The notes under the pieces: generated by a model | What the model saw: only the letters and a program-made list of their open reading frames with translations | Databases searched by the model: none | Told to the model about the DNA's origin: nothing | DNA from: Dendrolimus kikuchii | Lineage: Eukaryota > Arthropoda > Insecta > Lepidoptera > Lasiocampidae | Direction: 5' to 3' | Assembly (NCBI GenBank): GCA_019925095.2 | Contig: CM034412.1 | Coordinates: 2,232,001-2,296,000 of the forward strand | DNA: 64,000 nucleotides | Made by a program: the position numbers and the translations under genes | Part shown: positions 32,215 through 43,455 of the stretch, piece by piece | Position numbering within the stretch: the stretch's first letter is position 1 | Layout: the number at the start of each line of letters is the position of its first letter

Positions 32215-32605
32215 GTTTGTATATCTTTATGTTTTATTTTCTTTCATCTTTTCTCTTTTCTTTTATACTTTAATCTTTTCAAAAAAGATATTTTACAATG
32301 TTTCTTAATGCTATTTACAAATTTCTTTTTGCTTCTAAATTTATACAGTTCTTTCCAAATTCTTCTTTATTTTATTGCTATGTTTTATATACAAATTAAT
32401 TAGTCTACATAATTATTTAAGAAAAAGTAGAGTTTTCTGAGTGCGTTCTTAAATGTAGGCAATGTTTTGCCCTCTCTGACAGTAAGAGGCAGCGCATTCC
32501 AAAGTCTGACAGCCTGCACTGTAGAGTTATTATAAAATGAAGTGTGTGCAGGTGTCGTGAGTTTACGTTCATATTAATAAAATATTTTGTGAATGCTCAC
32601 AAAAA
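32215..32605 (-). mobile_element. LINE C-terminal codons and 3' UTR
   Basis: In reverse complement 32415-32600 reads TLTTPAHTSFYNNSTVQAVR, LWNALPLTVREGKTLPTFKN, ALRKLYFFL, a non-LTR ORF2 C-terminal motif. The AT-rich stretch to 32215 is its likely 3' UTR. Confidence 0.65.
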
Positions 32606-32675
32606 AATTATACAATAGAAGCAAAATAGGTCCTAAAATTGAACCCAGTCTAAGCATATTGTGGCGAGCGATGCG

Positions 32676-32981
32676 CGCAGGAACGGAGAAAGAATACAAT
32701 TTCCTGCAGCCGGGCGGCCTGTCGTAAGAGGCGACATAACAACCCGCAGCTAGGTGGTAGGGCATTTGCCCGACTGGATGGCTACCACCCATGGTCTAAA
32801 GTATGTCGCCATAACAACCTTGAGTTGTGTTCTGGCATTAATGACTAGGTTGCAGTCTCCCTTAAGAGAACAGCAGCGCATTTGTAGCACCTTTGGTGTT
32901 GCAAATGTCCATAGGCGATGGTAACCGCTTTCCATCAAGTGGGCCGTCTGCCTGTCTGCTAAACTCCTGCAATAAAAAATA
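32676..32981 (+). mobile_element. Fam-A retroposon, full length
   Basis: GCAGGAACGGAGAAAGAATA to CTCCTGCAATAAAAAATAAA. Abuts LTR-B. Confidence 0.88.
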
Positions 32982-33100
32982 AAACAAGCTATGATGGAAC
33001 GATCTAGTTGGTTTAAGAAGTTTCAGAAAAATGTAGAAAATTCCAGAAGATAAAGAGAAGAACAGATACATTTTAGAAAGGGATGGATGATGAACAAAAG

Positions 33101-33691
33101 CCCGGGTATATCGACCATGACATCAACCACCATGACACCGGTCACCTCACGCCACATGGTGAGGTGACAAGTGTCATTTGCGACCCCAAAATGCCGGTTC
33201 AGTTAAAAGGACAGGTCTATAAATCCATTATTAGACCTGTGCTTATATGGCAGTGAAGCGTGGCCTGTACTTGAGCGACACAAGCCGTAGCTACATGTCA
33301 CGGAAATGAATATGCATCGGTGGATGTGTGGACTAATGTGGAAGGATCACGTCAGGAACTCCCGCATCCGCGGCAGTCTTCACGTCCGTGACATAGCAAA
33401 CAAACTGCAGGAGAGTCGCTTACGCTGGTACCGCCACGTTTTACGGAATCCGGCTAGTTACGTGGCGAATAAATGTCTAACCATGTCGTCTCCGCCAGAA
33501 CCCGGTCGAAGGGGTCGGCCCAAGAAATGCTGGCTTCACGTTGTCAAGGGTGATATGCGTATTCAATACAAGGGATGCCGAACACCGCGCGAAGTGGAGA
33601 AAAAAGTAGGAAAGCGGAACCTGGGCGTCGAAGTGATAGCTCCGAACGCAACCCGGATTTAATGCTCGGATGATAATGATGATGATGGATC
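33101..33691 (+). mobile_element. RTE-2 3' end inserted into LTR-B, 11-bp TSD
   Basis: ATGAACAAAAG flanks both sides (33090-33100, 33692-33702). The 3' tail is GATGATAATGATGATGATGG. It carries the coding remnant at 33306-33662. Confidence 0.9.
33306..33662 (+). pseudogene. RTE-2 ORF C-terminal region
   Basis: 118 open codons: KDHVRNSRIRGSLHVRDIAN, LRWYRHVLRNPASYVANKC, EPGRRGRPKKCWLHVVKGDM. This is the arginine-rich C-terminal domain usual after the RT in RTE-like elements. Codons just upstream (PVLIWQ, SVACT) show frameshift damage. Confidence 0.8.
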
Positions 33692-34239
33692 ATGAACAAA
33701 AGAATAACGAAGTTAAGATCGAAATTCTAGAATAGAAGATTCAGGAAGGAAAAGACAGATAGATAGATGTTTAGAAAGGGATAGACAGTAAATAAAAGAG
33801 TAACGAAAAGAAGATCGAAATATGGCTTCAAGAAGATTCTTTCGGGTATATAAGCAGCGTAAGGCGCGCCTACGTAGGAGTTCGGTTGAAGACAGCGAAG
33901 CGACAAATGCAATACGAGAGTTGGAAGGAGAGTTTAGTAGAAGACAGTGACGAGTTTTCGTGGAGAGTTTAGTGGTGAGTTTAGAGAAAAGTTTAGTGGG
34001 CAGAGAATCAGAAGTGACCTGCGAGCACCGCAGTAGCAGAACGTGGTCTACGTAATATTGGTGACGGTATTGCGAGTGAGACATCTTATCGTCTGGGCAG
34101 AGCGTCGTTAGTCGTACGTGAAGGGGTAACCCTCTGGAGAAGAATCACGTACAGCTATGTAAGTCAATAAAAGCATTTAATTAAAAAAAAAACTGTTTTT
34201 TTTCTTCCAATTCCAAGTGCGTACCGCTCGCACGTAACA

Positions 34240-34539
34240 ATATTTATACAATACCGTTAACAGCTCTTGCGCTGAAAAGTCATTTATAATTTATTTCCTT
34301 GTGTTTATTAACGAGCGGCGTGTATCCGGGAACTGTTATTGTAACGAACACGCATATTTCCGGTAGCTGGATAACGTCGCGGCTGTGTATCCGAACGCAT
34401 TTTACAATATGTCAACGTCATATGACATTATTAATCGAGAGTGTTTGGCGGTAAATTGCAGAAGATGTTTTAATGTGTAGTTTTACATTTAAAACATCTA
34501 TAACATTGGATAAAAGTTCAAAAATAGAATATAATAGAA
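34240..34539. other. Unassigned
   Basis: No feature recognised. Confidence 0.4.
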
Positions 34540-34935
34540 TTGGATATTCTTTATTGCACTCAAGAAAATAATACACATGAGTTAACAATCATATTACTAG
34601 TACAATCAGCGGTCTTATCGCTAACAACGATTTCTTCCAGACAACCTTCTGGAGATAATTTCACATTTGTAAAATGGGTCAGTATTCAATGCGCATAGTT
34701 TAAAATATATACAATCATATATACATATATTAATAGTAAATAAATATACACATACATATTTATATACAAATATATATACATAGAGTTACATATGCAGACA
34801 TAAATTATTGTTTACAAATTTATATAGTGATCTTTGAGGAGTTTATTAAAAGATGTAAGAGACTTTGCACTTGTGATGCTAATTGGTAATGCATTCCACA
34901 TTATTACAAAAATAGTCATAATATTTTATTAATTA
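34540..34935 (-). mobile_element. Fam-F LINE: ORF2 C-terminus and 3' UTR
   Basis: In reverse complement codons read FVIMWNALPISITSAKSLTS then FNKLLKDHYINL and stop, followed by AGCGATAAGACCGCTGATTG and GTGCAATAAAGAATATCC. This links the 3' UTR family to a LINE. Confidence 0.75.
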
Positions 34936-35315
34936 ACCGAATTCAAAAAGGAAAGTTCTCAATGCGATTGTATGTTTTTCTCTGAATGTTTGTTATGATA
35001 TTTCCCAGTCAATGGTGAACTAATTTTGAAAAAAAAATATTCGAAAGAGTTCTCCTCTTGGTGTTACAGTGGATGCAATGTCACCAAGTCAGCATCTGAG
35101 TAGTGGATACGAGCAAGCCTCAAATATTATAGGCATGCACAATGTATTAATATATTTATTTTTCTAAAGTTATTCAAGTATTTGGGTAAATAAAAAGTAG
35201 AAAAAGAAACCGATTTCGAAAGTAACTAAAAAGCAAAAAATAAATATTGTCTAAAACATTTTGAAGTCGGTGCGAACTAAAACATAAAAAAATGTGCGTC
35301 TCGGGACGCCCAACA

Positions 35316-35439
35316 GAAGTGATAACTTAGTCTGCCTACCGCTGCCATAATGTGTCAGAGAAAGGGAAGCCAGACAGACTGGCGCCGTAACGCGTTACGT
35401 AACGAAGAGGTTTACCCTCCCATAAGAAGTTATCACTTC
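35316..35439. mobile_element. Small inverted-repeat element (Fam-J), second copy
   Basis: Same 13-bp TIRs. The interior (AGAAAGGGAAGCCAGACAGA, CTGGCGCCGTAACGCGTTAC) is nearly identical to 18861-18982. Confidence 0.65.
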
Positions 35440-36754
35440 AAAAATTATTACTGAAACGGGTAATCGAAGGGAGACGAATAAAAAAATCTCTTGTATTACG
35501 TCAGCTTATGTTTATATTTAGAATTTACAATACAAAATAGAATAAACTAAGTTAACTAACTAAACTTCTGAACTCCGGAAGGGTCCGAGGTCGCACTCGT
35601 ACATGCCTCCATACAATCAATTTACAAAAAAACTATATACAGGACCAGAAGTGCGGAATGAAAATTCGTAAGGAACTGTTCACCGTGAAGAGCTCCCTAA
35701 CCTAAGAGGAAGAAATGACTCAAGAAAAATATTTAGATCAACCTATCCAATCGATCGACAATCTATTTAGCGCGATGCAGTTTATGCCCCCAAAGAGACA
35801 TCGCCATCTAGTAACAACTTTGGGAAACTAACGCATCAATATTACATTACTCTATTTTTCAATTTTTTTATTGTCTTTTATGTTTTAATTGGCATCGACC
35901 TTAAGAGGTTGTTGACAATAATTATTTTTTGCTTTTTAGTTACTCCGGAAGTCGGTTTTGTTATCATTGAAAAAAAAAAATCTAAATTGACCACAAGACC
36001 CTAAAAAGTACTTCGATTAATTCCTTTATCTCTACAATGTCAATCAACTATAGAAATCTTTTCATAAAATGCCCTGAAAGCGTTCCCTATAGGTCCAAAA
36101 TAAAGAGGCTTAAAAGGAAAATTAAAAAGGTCAAGGTATAAAGCGGCCCTTATCCTACTTAGGGACCAGTTTGGGTAATTGAATAACACCATCGGAAGCC
36201 CTGATAAGGGGTATCGATTTGCAATATTCACCCTTGAAATGGTTCCCTCATATTAAAGGGAAAGTATTAAAGGCTTTTTAAAGTATATGCAACGTGCACT
36301 ACCTATAAGTAACTAAAACAGGAGACATAGTGTGGATAAATAAACACCTAGTGTGATGGTCACCAATGTGAATTATATGACATGTCATAATTCACTAGTA
36401 TCGTATCCGAACATATATACTTATTATACTCATTGTATCCAAACGTTTTGATTTCCTGCCTTGTCATTTTGCTACATAGTTTTGTGCTTGTTTCCAAATT
36501 TAAAAAAATAATTTAAATGAAACAATTTCTTTAATAATAATTAAACTATAAGAAGTAAAAAACAATGTAAAAAATTGGTGTTAGCTTAGCAGGTTGCTGG
36601 TTGGATTAATCAGCGCTGATTTACCGTTAGAGCCATTAGAGTGACATGCACGGAGACTGTTAAGGAATGGTGACCAAATAGTTATCGCTTGTGACGCCAC
36701 GATCATATTGAAACGTACTTGATCGTGGTCTATGGTAAAAAAAATTGTCACAAA
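35440..36754. other. Unassigned AT-rich DNA
   Basis: GGAAGTCGGTTTTGTTATCA at 35947 is a commonly seen motif. No gene or defined element over 1.3 kb. Confidence 0.4.
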
Positions 36755-37550
36755 CGTCAACGTCGTCAACCCATAGATTTGGGCGGGAATCGAATGGGAA
36801 CGTTGTACTGTGCAGTTTTATTTTCTAAAAACGTGTAAAATCACTGTAAAATTAACAATAGTTGTAGGATATTGATAGTTTTTGAGTAGTAATTATGTGA
36901 TTTTTGTAGGAAATGTGAACTGTAAAGTGGCCCTTCACTTTTTCATAAAAACTCCGTTAAATAGCGTTAGTTGTACAGTATAACTGCTCTACTATACATC
37001 AGAACTGGCTGTATGGACTAAAGATTCCTTTGCCTGCCTTTGTGGCGGATTCTACTACTACTACTCAACGTCATCAATTCATAGATTTTAGCGGGAACTG
37101 AAAGGAGATGTTGTGCTGTGCAGTTTTACTTTCTAAAAATGTGTAAAATTACTCTAAAATGAACAATAGTTGTAGGATAGTGATAGTTTTTGAGTAGTAA
37201 TTATGTGTTTTGTGAGAAATATGAACTGTACACTCAAATGTGGCTTTTTGAGTTGTCACAAGAACTCCGTTGAATGGCACTAGCTGATTACCCACAGTTC
37301 AGTTGTGCTACACATAGGCTTAAGAAAATGAAGAAACTATATTGTAATCTAAGATCTAGCTTAAAGGCCTAGCTGCCAAGCCATAAACCGAAATAAATAA
37401 AATAAATAAAAACGTGTAAAACCACTCTAAGATTAACAATATATTATGAGTATGTGTTTCGGTGAGAAATGTGAACTGTGTAGTCAAATATGGCCTTTCA
37501 AGTTGTCACAAGAAGTCCACTGAATGGCGTCATTTGAGGCGCTGCAATTT
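36755..37550. repeat. Three-unit ~300-bp tandem repeat with insertions
   Basis: Units begin near 36755 and 37061 (CAACGTC.TCAA), and a partial third runs 37412-37550. Tags: GTGCAGTTTTA, TTTTTGAGTAGTAATTATGT, GTTGTCACAAGAA. Unrelated segments interrupt units 1 and 2 (about 36970-37055, 37310-37410), the latter ending in (AAATAAAT)n. Confidence 0.8.
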
Positions 37551-37629
37551 AAGAGCAATTTTTGAAAAATCGATTACCCTCGTCGGGAATCGAATCGGCT
37601 GATTTTGAGAAAAACTCATACTATATTCA

Positions 37630-37985
37630 TAATAAAACTACGTTTTAACGATTTTAAGCGCGGTAATTTAATTGATTTTTATTATTCCGATGTTTCGGCC
37701 ACTTTTCAGTAGCCGTGATCACGGAAGACAAAGATGTCAAGTGCCCAATGGGTATTGTTAAAGTTTCATTTATCCTACCGCCAACTTGTTCATTTTAATT
37801 ATTTAGTGTTAATTTTGTTTATGGTTATTATTTACCTATGGGAGCCTAATCTAATTTACCACCGCTTCACAACATGTTGTGGCTTGAAGAGAAGAAGCGG
37901 TGCGAGAAACTCTTCAGCAAACACGTCTAGCTCTAATAATTTTATATAATATTAAAAATAAAAGGAAGGAAGGAAAAATAAAAGA
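37630..37985 (-). mobile_element. Fam-E retroposon with shared core domain
   Basis: TAAAACTACGTTTTAACG at the 3' end (left), GCCACTTTTCAGTAGCCGTG, and the shared core at 37861-37935. Confidence 0.65.
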
Positions 37986-38534
37986 AAATATCAATCAAGT
38001 TGGTTTGTGTTCCGATGCACGCAGAAAGAGCTCACAGTGTCTTGAGGTCTGGCAGTTGGTGTTTGCTGGGTTTGCGTCTTGATGATCGGATCCCAAACAG
38101 GTGGTACATGCCAACCATCTTCTCTATTGAAATTTGGGTGTTTTTTTTTCAATGGCCTCACGCATCATTCTAGGTATGAAACTATACTGTATTATTACAG
38201 CAACCCATAGCGTAGCTTGTTAAGATTAATTTATATACAAATTAGAATTATGTGTCTCCCCTAAACTTCCACTTCCATACTCCAGCGTAGAGTTAACGGG
38301 TCTTACTACCTATTTAGCCTTGCTTACACCAAAATATACGTACACTGTGTACTTACTTAACATGTAAGTAACAAACTTTGTATTTGTGTTAAGTATTGTG
38401 CCGGGCACATCCCGACCGTAATATCTGGAGCTGACCCGACTTAAGCCAGAGCTCTGCGCTGTATATTACTTAAATGTACTCGCATTTTATTCGAGATTAA
38501 AATTTGACTTCATTTTACCTACAAACTGTTGTAC
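37986..38534. other. Unassigned
   Basis: May include the 5' part of the Fam-E element to about 38130. No ORF pattern. Confidence 0.35.
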
Positions 38535-38765
38535 AACCTTCTTTTTTATGGATGTATAAGGTTTGCGTTTGACCACTGTCTCACCTGATGTTGAGTAATG
38601 ACGCGGTCTAGGATGGAACATGCTGACCTAGAAGATACCCATTCGCTCGTGACTTGAAGATTTCAAGATTGTATTTGTCAGGCCTAACAGACTCCGGCAA
38701 ATTATTCCACTCTTCGGCAGTGCGCACCAGAAAAGATGAAGCAAAACGCTTGGTTCTGACTGCTG
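38535..38765 (-). pseudogene. Jockey-like ORF2 C-terminus and 3' end
   Basis: In reverse complement: [20 protein letters not shown], then [18 protein letters not shown], then a stop; GGTGAGACAGTGGTCAAACG follows in the 3' UTR, ending TCCATAAAAAAG. A 3' UTR fragment of the same family is at 20995-21052. Confidence 0.78.
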
Positions 38766-38777
38766 GTATGTCCAATA

Positions 38778-39426
38778 TCTATACTAATAACACAGCTATA
38801 AAGCTGAAGTTTGTTTGTTTGAACGCGATAATCTCAGGAACTAAGGATCAGATTTGAAAAATTATTTCAGTGGAAGGCTATAGGCTATATATCATCACGC
38901 TAAGATTAATAGAAGCGAAGCACCGATGAAGAATGTTTCAAAATCGGGGTTTTTTTTCCTTTTGAGAGCTTCCACTGCGTGCGCTGCGTTTAAGGTTAAA
39001 GTTTCGAAAAAATCACGTGTGACAGAATTGTTACCCTTTAACAGTTCTAAAACAAGGTCCAGGACAGCATATGTCTATCTTGCAAGGTTGGCTCACTATA
39101 ACCTTTTTTATGCTAACCAAATTTGTTCTAAAATAATGCATTATCTGCCAAGGTATTTTTATAAACATGGTATTAATCCTCATCTAAATAAATACGTTAT
39201 TCATCACAAGTATTTTTTAATTTAAAACAAAATTGGCATTTACATCATTCGATTTCAATGAATATCATAGGAGATATCGCAGTTTTAAAATAAGGTCGCA
39301 GCAAAATAATGATCAAGTACTGCGCGCGCATATGATGTGCAAGGCCGGCGGGCAGTCATTAAGATTCAAAAATATTTTCACCTTCTACGTAAATTCCATG
39401 CGGACGAAATCGCGGGCAGAAGCTAG
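38778..39426 (+). mobile_element. Helitron-like element, 649 bp
   Basis: A|TCTATACTAATAACACAGCT to AAATCGCGGGCAGAAGCTAG|T. It contains extra unrelated DNA in the middle (about 38990-39390). No Rep/helicase codons seen. Confidence 0.68.
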
Positions 39427-40124
39427 TGTATGTATAAAAAATAAAAACGAATGTATATTTCAATATCTTGGCGTTGTGAAGATATTAAAAGTAAGATTCC
39501 ATTGCGATAGTGTGCCAAAATTCGTATTCTATTAAATCCAAAATATCTTCTCGATGTTGTCGCTGCGGAATAATAGTAGAAAGAACGAAATCAATATTGA
39601 ATTGCTGCCAAAAATTTTAAACATTCTTCGCGAGTTTTCGCTTATGAAATTTGTAAAGATCGAGTAGCGTGCCACGGGCACACCATTGGAGTTAACAGAA
39701 TACCGAAATCAGAAAAAACTACAATTGAGACTGCGCGCAGCTCGCCGCGCATATAATATATATTTGTGGTGCTCGCTGATGGTGGTGGGTCTAGGATACC
39801 CAGGTCGATGTATTCGTAGAAGTTAAAACACTATTAGTTGGTGAAAACTTGTAATAACATTACTTTACATACGAAAGCGTCTGTCTTCAGCTACAACCCA
39901 AACGGAAGAAGAACAAAAATGCAACCACAATGTTGCTAGTAAAAAATATTTTATGTTGGTGTTGCCAACAGAGACGACAGTGTCCGGCGATATTGACAAG
40001 ATAATAATAGTAGAATTGGACCTCTGGTCGGAACGAAGTTTCGAAGACCATCTAAGAAATTGTATAGTAAGAAGAGCAATTACAAGACTATCCAGTCTCA
40101 ATTTCGGCTCTTATATTGATAGTG
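39427..40124. other. Unassigned
   Basis: AT-rich, no clear element before the jockey-like pseudogene. Confidence 0.4.
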
Positions 40125-40655
40125 TAGCTCAGTTGGCTGATAAAAAGCTGAGTATACTTCCAAAGGTGAGACGGTAGTTCACTTCAGAGCAACTGCTTAA
40201 TCTTTACTGTGCTCAAGTAAGATCTTGCATTGGTAGTACTCACCTTTGAATAGCTAGAGTCAATTGAAAGAAGAGCCAAGAGGCTGATTGGTAGCGACCA
40301 GCTTGGTAATATCGGTTTTTTATAGGATTCATTCCGGAGAGTGTACGGTTGAACTGTTCGACCTGATTCCCCCTACACCATTCCATCTTCGGACCCTAAG
40401 GCGCTCTGGTCTACGCCATCGTTTCACAGTGGAAACGCTACTAGAGCGAACTGAACGTTTCGCCTCTACGTTCCTTCTGCGTAGGATAGAGTAGATGTAC
40501 TACCAGAGTACGTGTTTCCCGAAAAGTACAATTCAGGTATCTTCAAGTCTCGTGGTAGGTACTATCTAGGTAAGCGTGCTCCATCTTCGACTGCATCATC
40601 GTCCGACATTGGACGTGATCGTGGTCAAATGCAAATCTATTTATTATAAAAAAAA
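40125..40655 (+). pseudogene. Jockey-like ORF2 C-terminal pseudogene
   Basis: In one frame: AQLADKKLSILPKVRR, stop, FTSEQLLNLYCAQVRSC, then after breaks LESIERRAKRLIGSDQLGN, FYRIHSGECTVELFDLIPPT, RTERFASTFLLRR, a stop in place of a coding triplet, and PEKYN.GIFKSRG. The order and motifs are those of jockey-type ORF2 after the RT palm. An A-rich tail follows at 40650. At least three stops and frameshifts are present. Confidence 0.82.
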
Positions 40656-40689
40656 ACTTTCTAATTTCAAAACATCGTATATTACACTG

Positions 40690-40965
40690 AGAGATATTAT
40701 TTTAATTTAGATCTGTGATCGCCCGTCTTATGGAGGGCGCTTGCCACCGCTAACGTGATGGCTTTATTGGAGCTGAACGGTATTGTACGTGACGATCGTA
40801 GGCGCCCGACGGAATGACTCCAATTCCCTGTCAGCGTGGCAAGCCTTTGGTGTGGGATGCGACTCGTTGGCCGAATCCTATTTACCAAACACAGCTGAAT
40901 CACTCAAGCGGCGCAAATATGCAACCCTCAGTGAGAGTTTTTTTAATTTTTTTATTATTAACACC
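40690..40965 (+). pseudogene. Retroelement-derived fragment (LVWDATxxDSLAxSY motif)
   Basis: Two overlapping frames together give GKPLVWDATR and DSLAESYLPNTAESLKRRKY, preceded by ATANVMALLELNGIVRDDRR. This motif is common in invertebrate retroelement-type proteins that I cannot place in a clade. A short deletion near 40862 shifts the frame. Confidence 0.55.
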
Positions 40966-40969
40966 TCTA

Positions 40970-41745
40970 CGGACTCGAGTACCGTACCCTTTTTTACAAC
41001 TTAATTTCTAGATTTAATTTTTTTGAATTTAACACCCTTATTAGTTATTTTGGTTCTTGTGTTTGACATTAATTTATTGATTTTTGTGTTCAGGTGTATG
41101 TATCTTACGAATAACTTATTATATTCATTTATTCTAGTTTTAATACTAAACTTATACTAATGTAGAGTGTATCTGTTACATGCTGGTGTTGTGAGGAAGT
41201 GCATGTGCAGTGTGGGCCTTATATCTATACTTATATATATTGTCCTATCTAGTGCCATGTGTGTTGTTTTTTTCTTTTCTGCGCCTGGATTATTAATTTT
41301 TAGGCTCTTTGTGTGTCTTGGTTTGTTTGTGAAGCGTGCGTGTAATGCAATGTGGTGGTGTGGGTGTGTGTGTGTGTGTGTAAGTTTTGTTGTTAGTTAT
41401 GTGTTTGTGTCTTTGTGTGGTGTTATAATTTATTGTTTAATTGTTGTGTTGTGTAACAACAACCCTCAGTGCCAATTACATGTTTGTGCCATTTGCTGTC
41501 CAGACGTTTGGACCGTGGGGTCCTCAGGCCATGAGCCTCGACCAAAATGTATCGAAAGGACTCATTAACTCTTCAGGTGATCAAAGGGCTGGTGCTTACC
41601 TCGGCTAACCTATCAGTATGGCGATCCAACGAGGAAACGTAGCCAGCCTTCTGGGCACCTTACCCATAGAAGACGGTGATGTAGGCTCAGTATTCTACTT
41701 ATAGTCTTGAGAGACTATGAGTAGAATACAATACAAATAAGATAA
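40970..41745 (-). repeat. Fam-D repeat, longest copy
   Basis: The reverse complement joins the 5' block (as at 515 and 49765) to the 3' block (as at 4655 and 60200), showing they are one element of at least 775 bp. It includes a GT-rich patch (41355-41440). No coding motif was recognised. Confidence 0.7.
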
Positions 41746-42225
41746 GATTTCTTGCATTGTATTCGAATATATGTAATTTTAATATACTATTTAGATCTTA
41801 TTGCATTGAATTAAAGTTTCAAATTAGATATTAATATACAACGATCAGCATTTTTCGTTTCGGTTGCATTTATTTTCTTGTAGCTCCCAACCGCCGAGTA
41901 ACGTGCGATGAGGAACTTCGTTCGAAATGTTCTTTCCTTCCTTGTACTATAATGTGATGATTGGGCAGAAATAAAAATAGCTTAATCACTGAAAGTCATG
42001 CTTCAAATTGGGGTCTTTATCGTCTTACGTTATATTTCTTTTGCTTAGTAAACATACTATTAATGAGGAAATATATTATTCTTTTCGGGGATAATTTGGC
42101 AATTAGTTTTCTTTTAATAACAAATTGATCTTTTTGTGAGCAATCTACATCCATCTTCATATATCGTGTCATAACTAAACCCTTGGGTATTTTTCCCTTT
42201 GAACCGAACACTTATGTAACAGAAC
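41746..42225. other. Unassigned
   Basis: Holds the partner (41878-41935) of the short repeat at 23385. Otherwise nothing seen. Confidence 0.4.
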
Positions 42226-42694
42226 AAAAATCGATATGTGTGCTGGGACACATAGTAGAAGTGAAACTTTTTTTAAATTTTTTATTGCAGGAGTACAGCA
42301 GACAGGCAGACGGCCCACTTGATGGAAAGCGGTTACCATCGCCTATCGACATTTGCAACACCAAAGGTGCTACAAATGCGCTGCTGCTCTCTTAAGGGAA
42401 ACTGGAACCTGGTCACTATTGCCGGAACACAACTCAAGGTTGTTATGGCGACATACTTTAGACCAGGGGTGGTAGCCATCCAGTCGGGCAAATACTCTAC
42501 CAGCTGGCTGTGGGTTGTTTTGTCGCCTCTTACGACAGGCCGCCCGGCCGCAGGAAATTGTATTCTTTCTCCGTTCCTGCACGGATAAAACTTCAAGGGA
42601 CAAGCGGAAAAACGAATCGCAACAAAATTTTAAATTGACGTTTGATTGTTAATGTACTTGTCTACTATGTGTCCCAGCACACATTTCGATTTTT
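42226..42694. mobile_element. Element with 33-bp TIRs, host of a Fam-A insertion
   Basis: 42226-42258 and 42662-42694 are inverted copies with one mismatch (AAAAATCGATATGTGTGCTG...). The repeat itself contains a hairpin, ATGTGTGCTGGGACACAT. Without Fam-A the element would be about 147 bp. No clear TSD. Confidence 0.75.
42268..42589 (-). mobile_element. Fam-A retroposon inside a long-TIR element
   Basis: TTTTTTATTGCAGGAGTACA to CTGCACGGATAAAA. Lies inside the inverted-repeat element 42226-42694. Confidence 0.88.
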
Positions 42695-43134
42695 CGCAGG
42701 CTTACTGCAAATTATGATTTGGTTAGGTTAGGTACATTTTAATGAATGCATTTTTTATTTAAAGATATTTTATTTTATCAAACAAAGAAACTGAATTCGA
42801 TCCGGAACCAAAAAACGCATCTATAGTCTACTCTAAAATTATGTCGCCTCTCACGACGTCTAGTCTAAATTTATGCCGCTCCTCCACGTTGCCGTAACGC
42901 TTTTTCGTGACAGAAAAATCCCAAGACCCCCGTCTATATAGAAGTTTCAAAAAATTGGGTTAAAATATATTTGCTTCAAATGCATCACAAGCGCCCATCT
43001 TTATTATTTTAAGATGTTAAAGTATTACATTTAATTTTGTTGCTTGCATATTAATGTTTCTATTTAAGGTTAATAATTAATTTTCTTATATACCCTCTTA
43101 TTTCTGAACTATATAAGTTATTATAATAGTATAT
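42695..43134. other. Unassigned
   Basis: No feature recognised. Confidence 0.4.
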
Positions 43135-43453
43135 AAGTGACGCTCGCGGACCGCGTTCGTAATACCGAAGTAAGAAAGAGAGTGTACGGGTGAAGGTAAG
43201 GAAAGGAATGCTCCGGTGGTTCGGGCATGTGGAAAGAATGCATGATGAACGAATGACTAAACAGATATACAATGCAAAAGTAGATGGATGCAGAAGTCGT
43301 GGAAGGCCACGACACACCTTCCATGATCAAATTGATCGTGTACTAGCAGAAGGTGATGTCAGGAGCCTTAAGAACAGATGAGTGTGAATGATAAGAGTTA
43401 TGAATGTCAAGAAAGCAAGTGAGGTGTAAGAATAAGTGAAGTTATGTATGTAT
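43135..43453 (+). mobile_element. RTE-1 3' end carrying mariner copy 2 in its tail
   Basis: LADRVRNTEVRKRV, then a frame-breaking deletion, then RKGMLRWFGHVERM to the C-terminus. It ends in GTTATGTATGTATTA, where the mariner begins. Confidence 0.87.
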
Positions 43454-43455
43454 TA

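Larger units (their letters stand above)
32990..34239 (+). mobile_element. LTR-like element, family LTR-B, split by an RTE-2 insertion
   Basis: The segment has a TATA-like GGGTATATAAGCAGCG (33845), an AATAAA signal (34167) and ends CGCACGTAACA. A minus-strand relative at 47950-48485 shares repeated GTTTAGTGG-type blocks and TTAGAAAGGGAT. The left end is not defined. RTE-2 occupies 33101-33691. Confidence 0.6.

Noticed and set aside
33713..34084. 123-codon minus ORF (SHSQYRHQYYVDHVLLLRCS)
   Set aside because: Antisense of LTR-B; the relative at 47950-48485 breaks the frame.
38926..39225. 99-codon plus ORF inside a Helitron-like element
   Set aside because: Its first residues come from the Helitron terminus and no Rep, helicase or other domain follows.
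42319..42596. Recurrent 60-100-codon ORFs such as MESGYHRLWTFATPKVLQMR on either strand
   Set aside because: They recur in every Fam-A copy in both strands and several frames with stops and indels; they are by-products of the repeat and not a gene family.
42717..42732. Telomere-type repeat (GGTTAGGTTAGG)
   Set aside because: Only two units in plain AT-rich DNA; insect telomeric TTAGG arrays are far longer.
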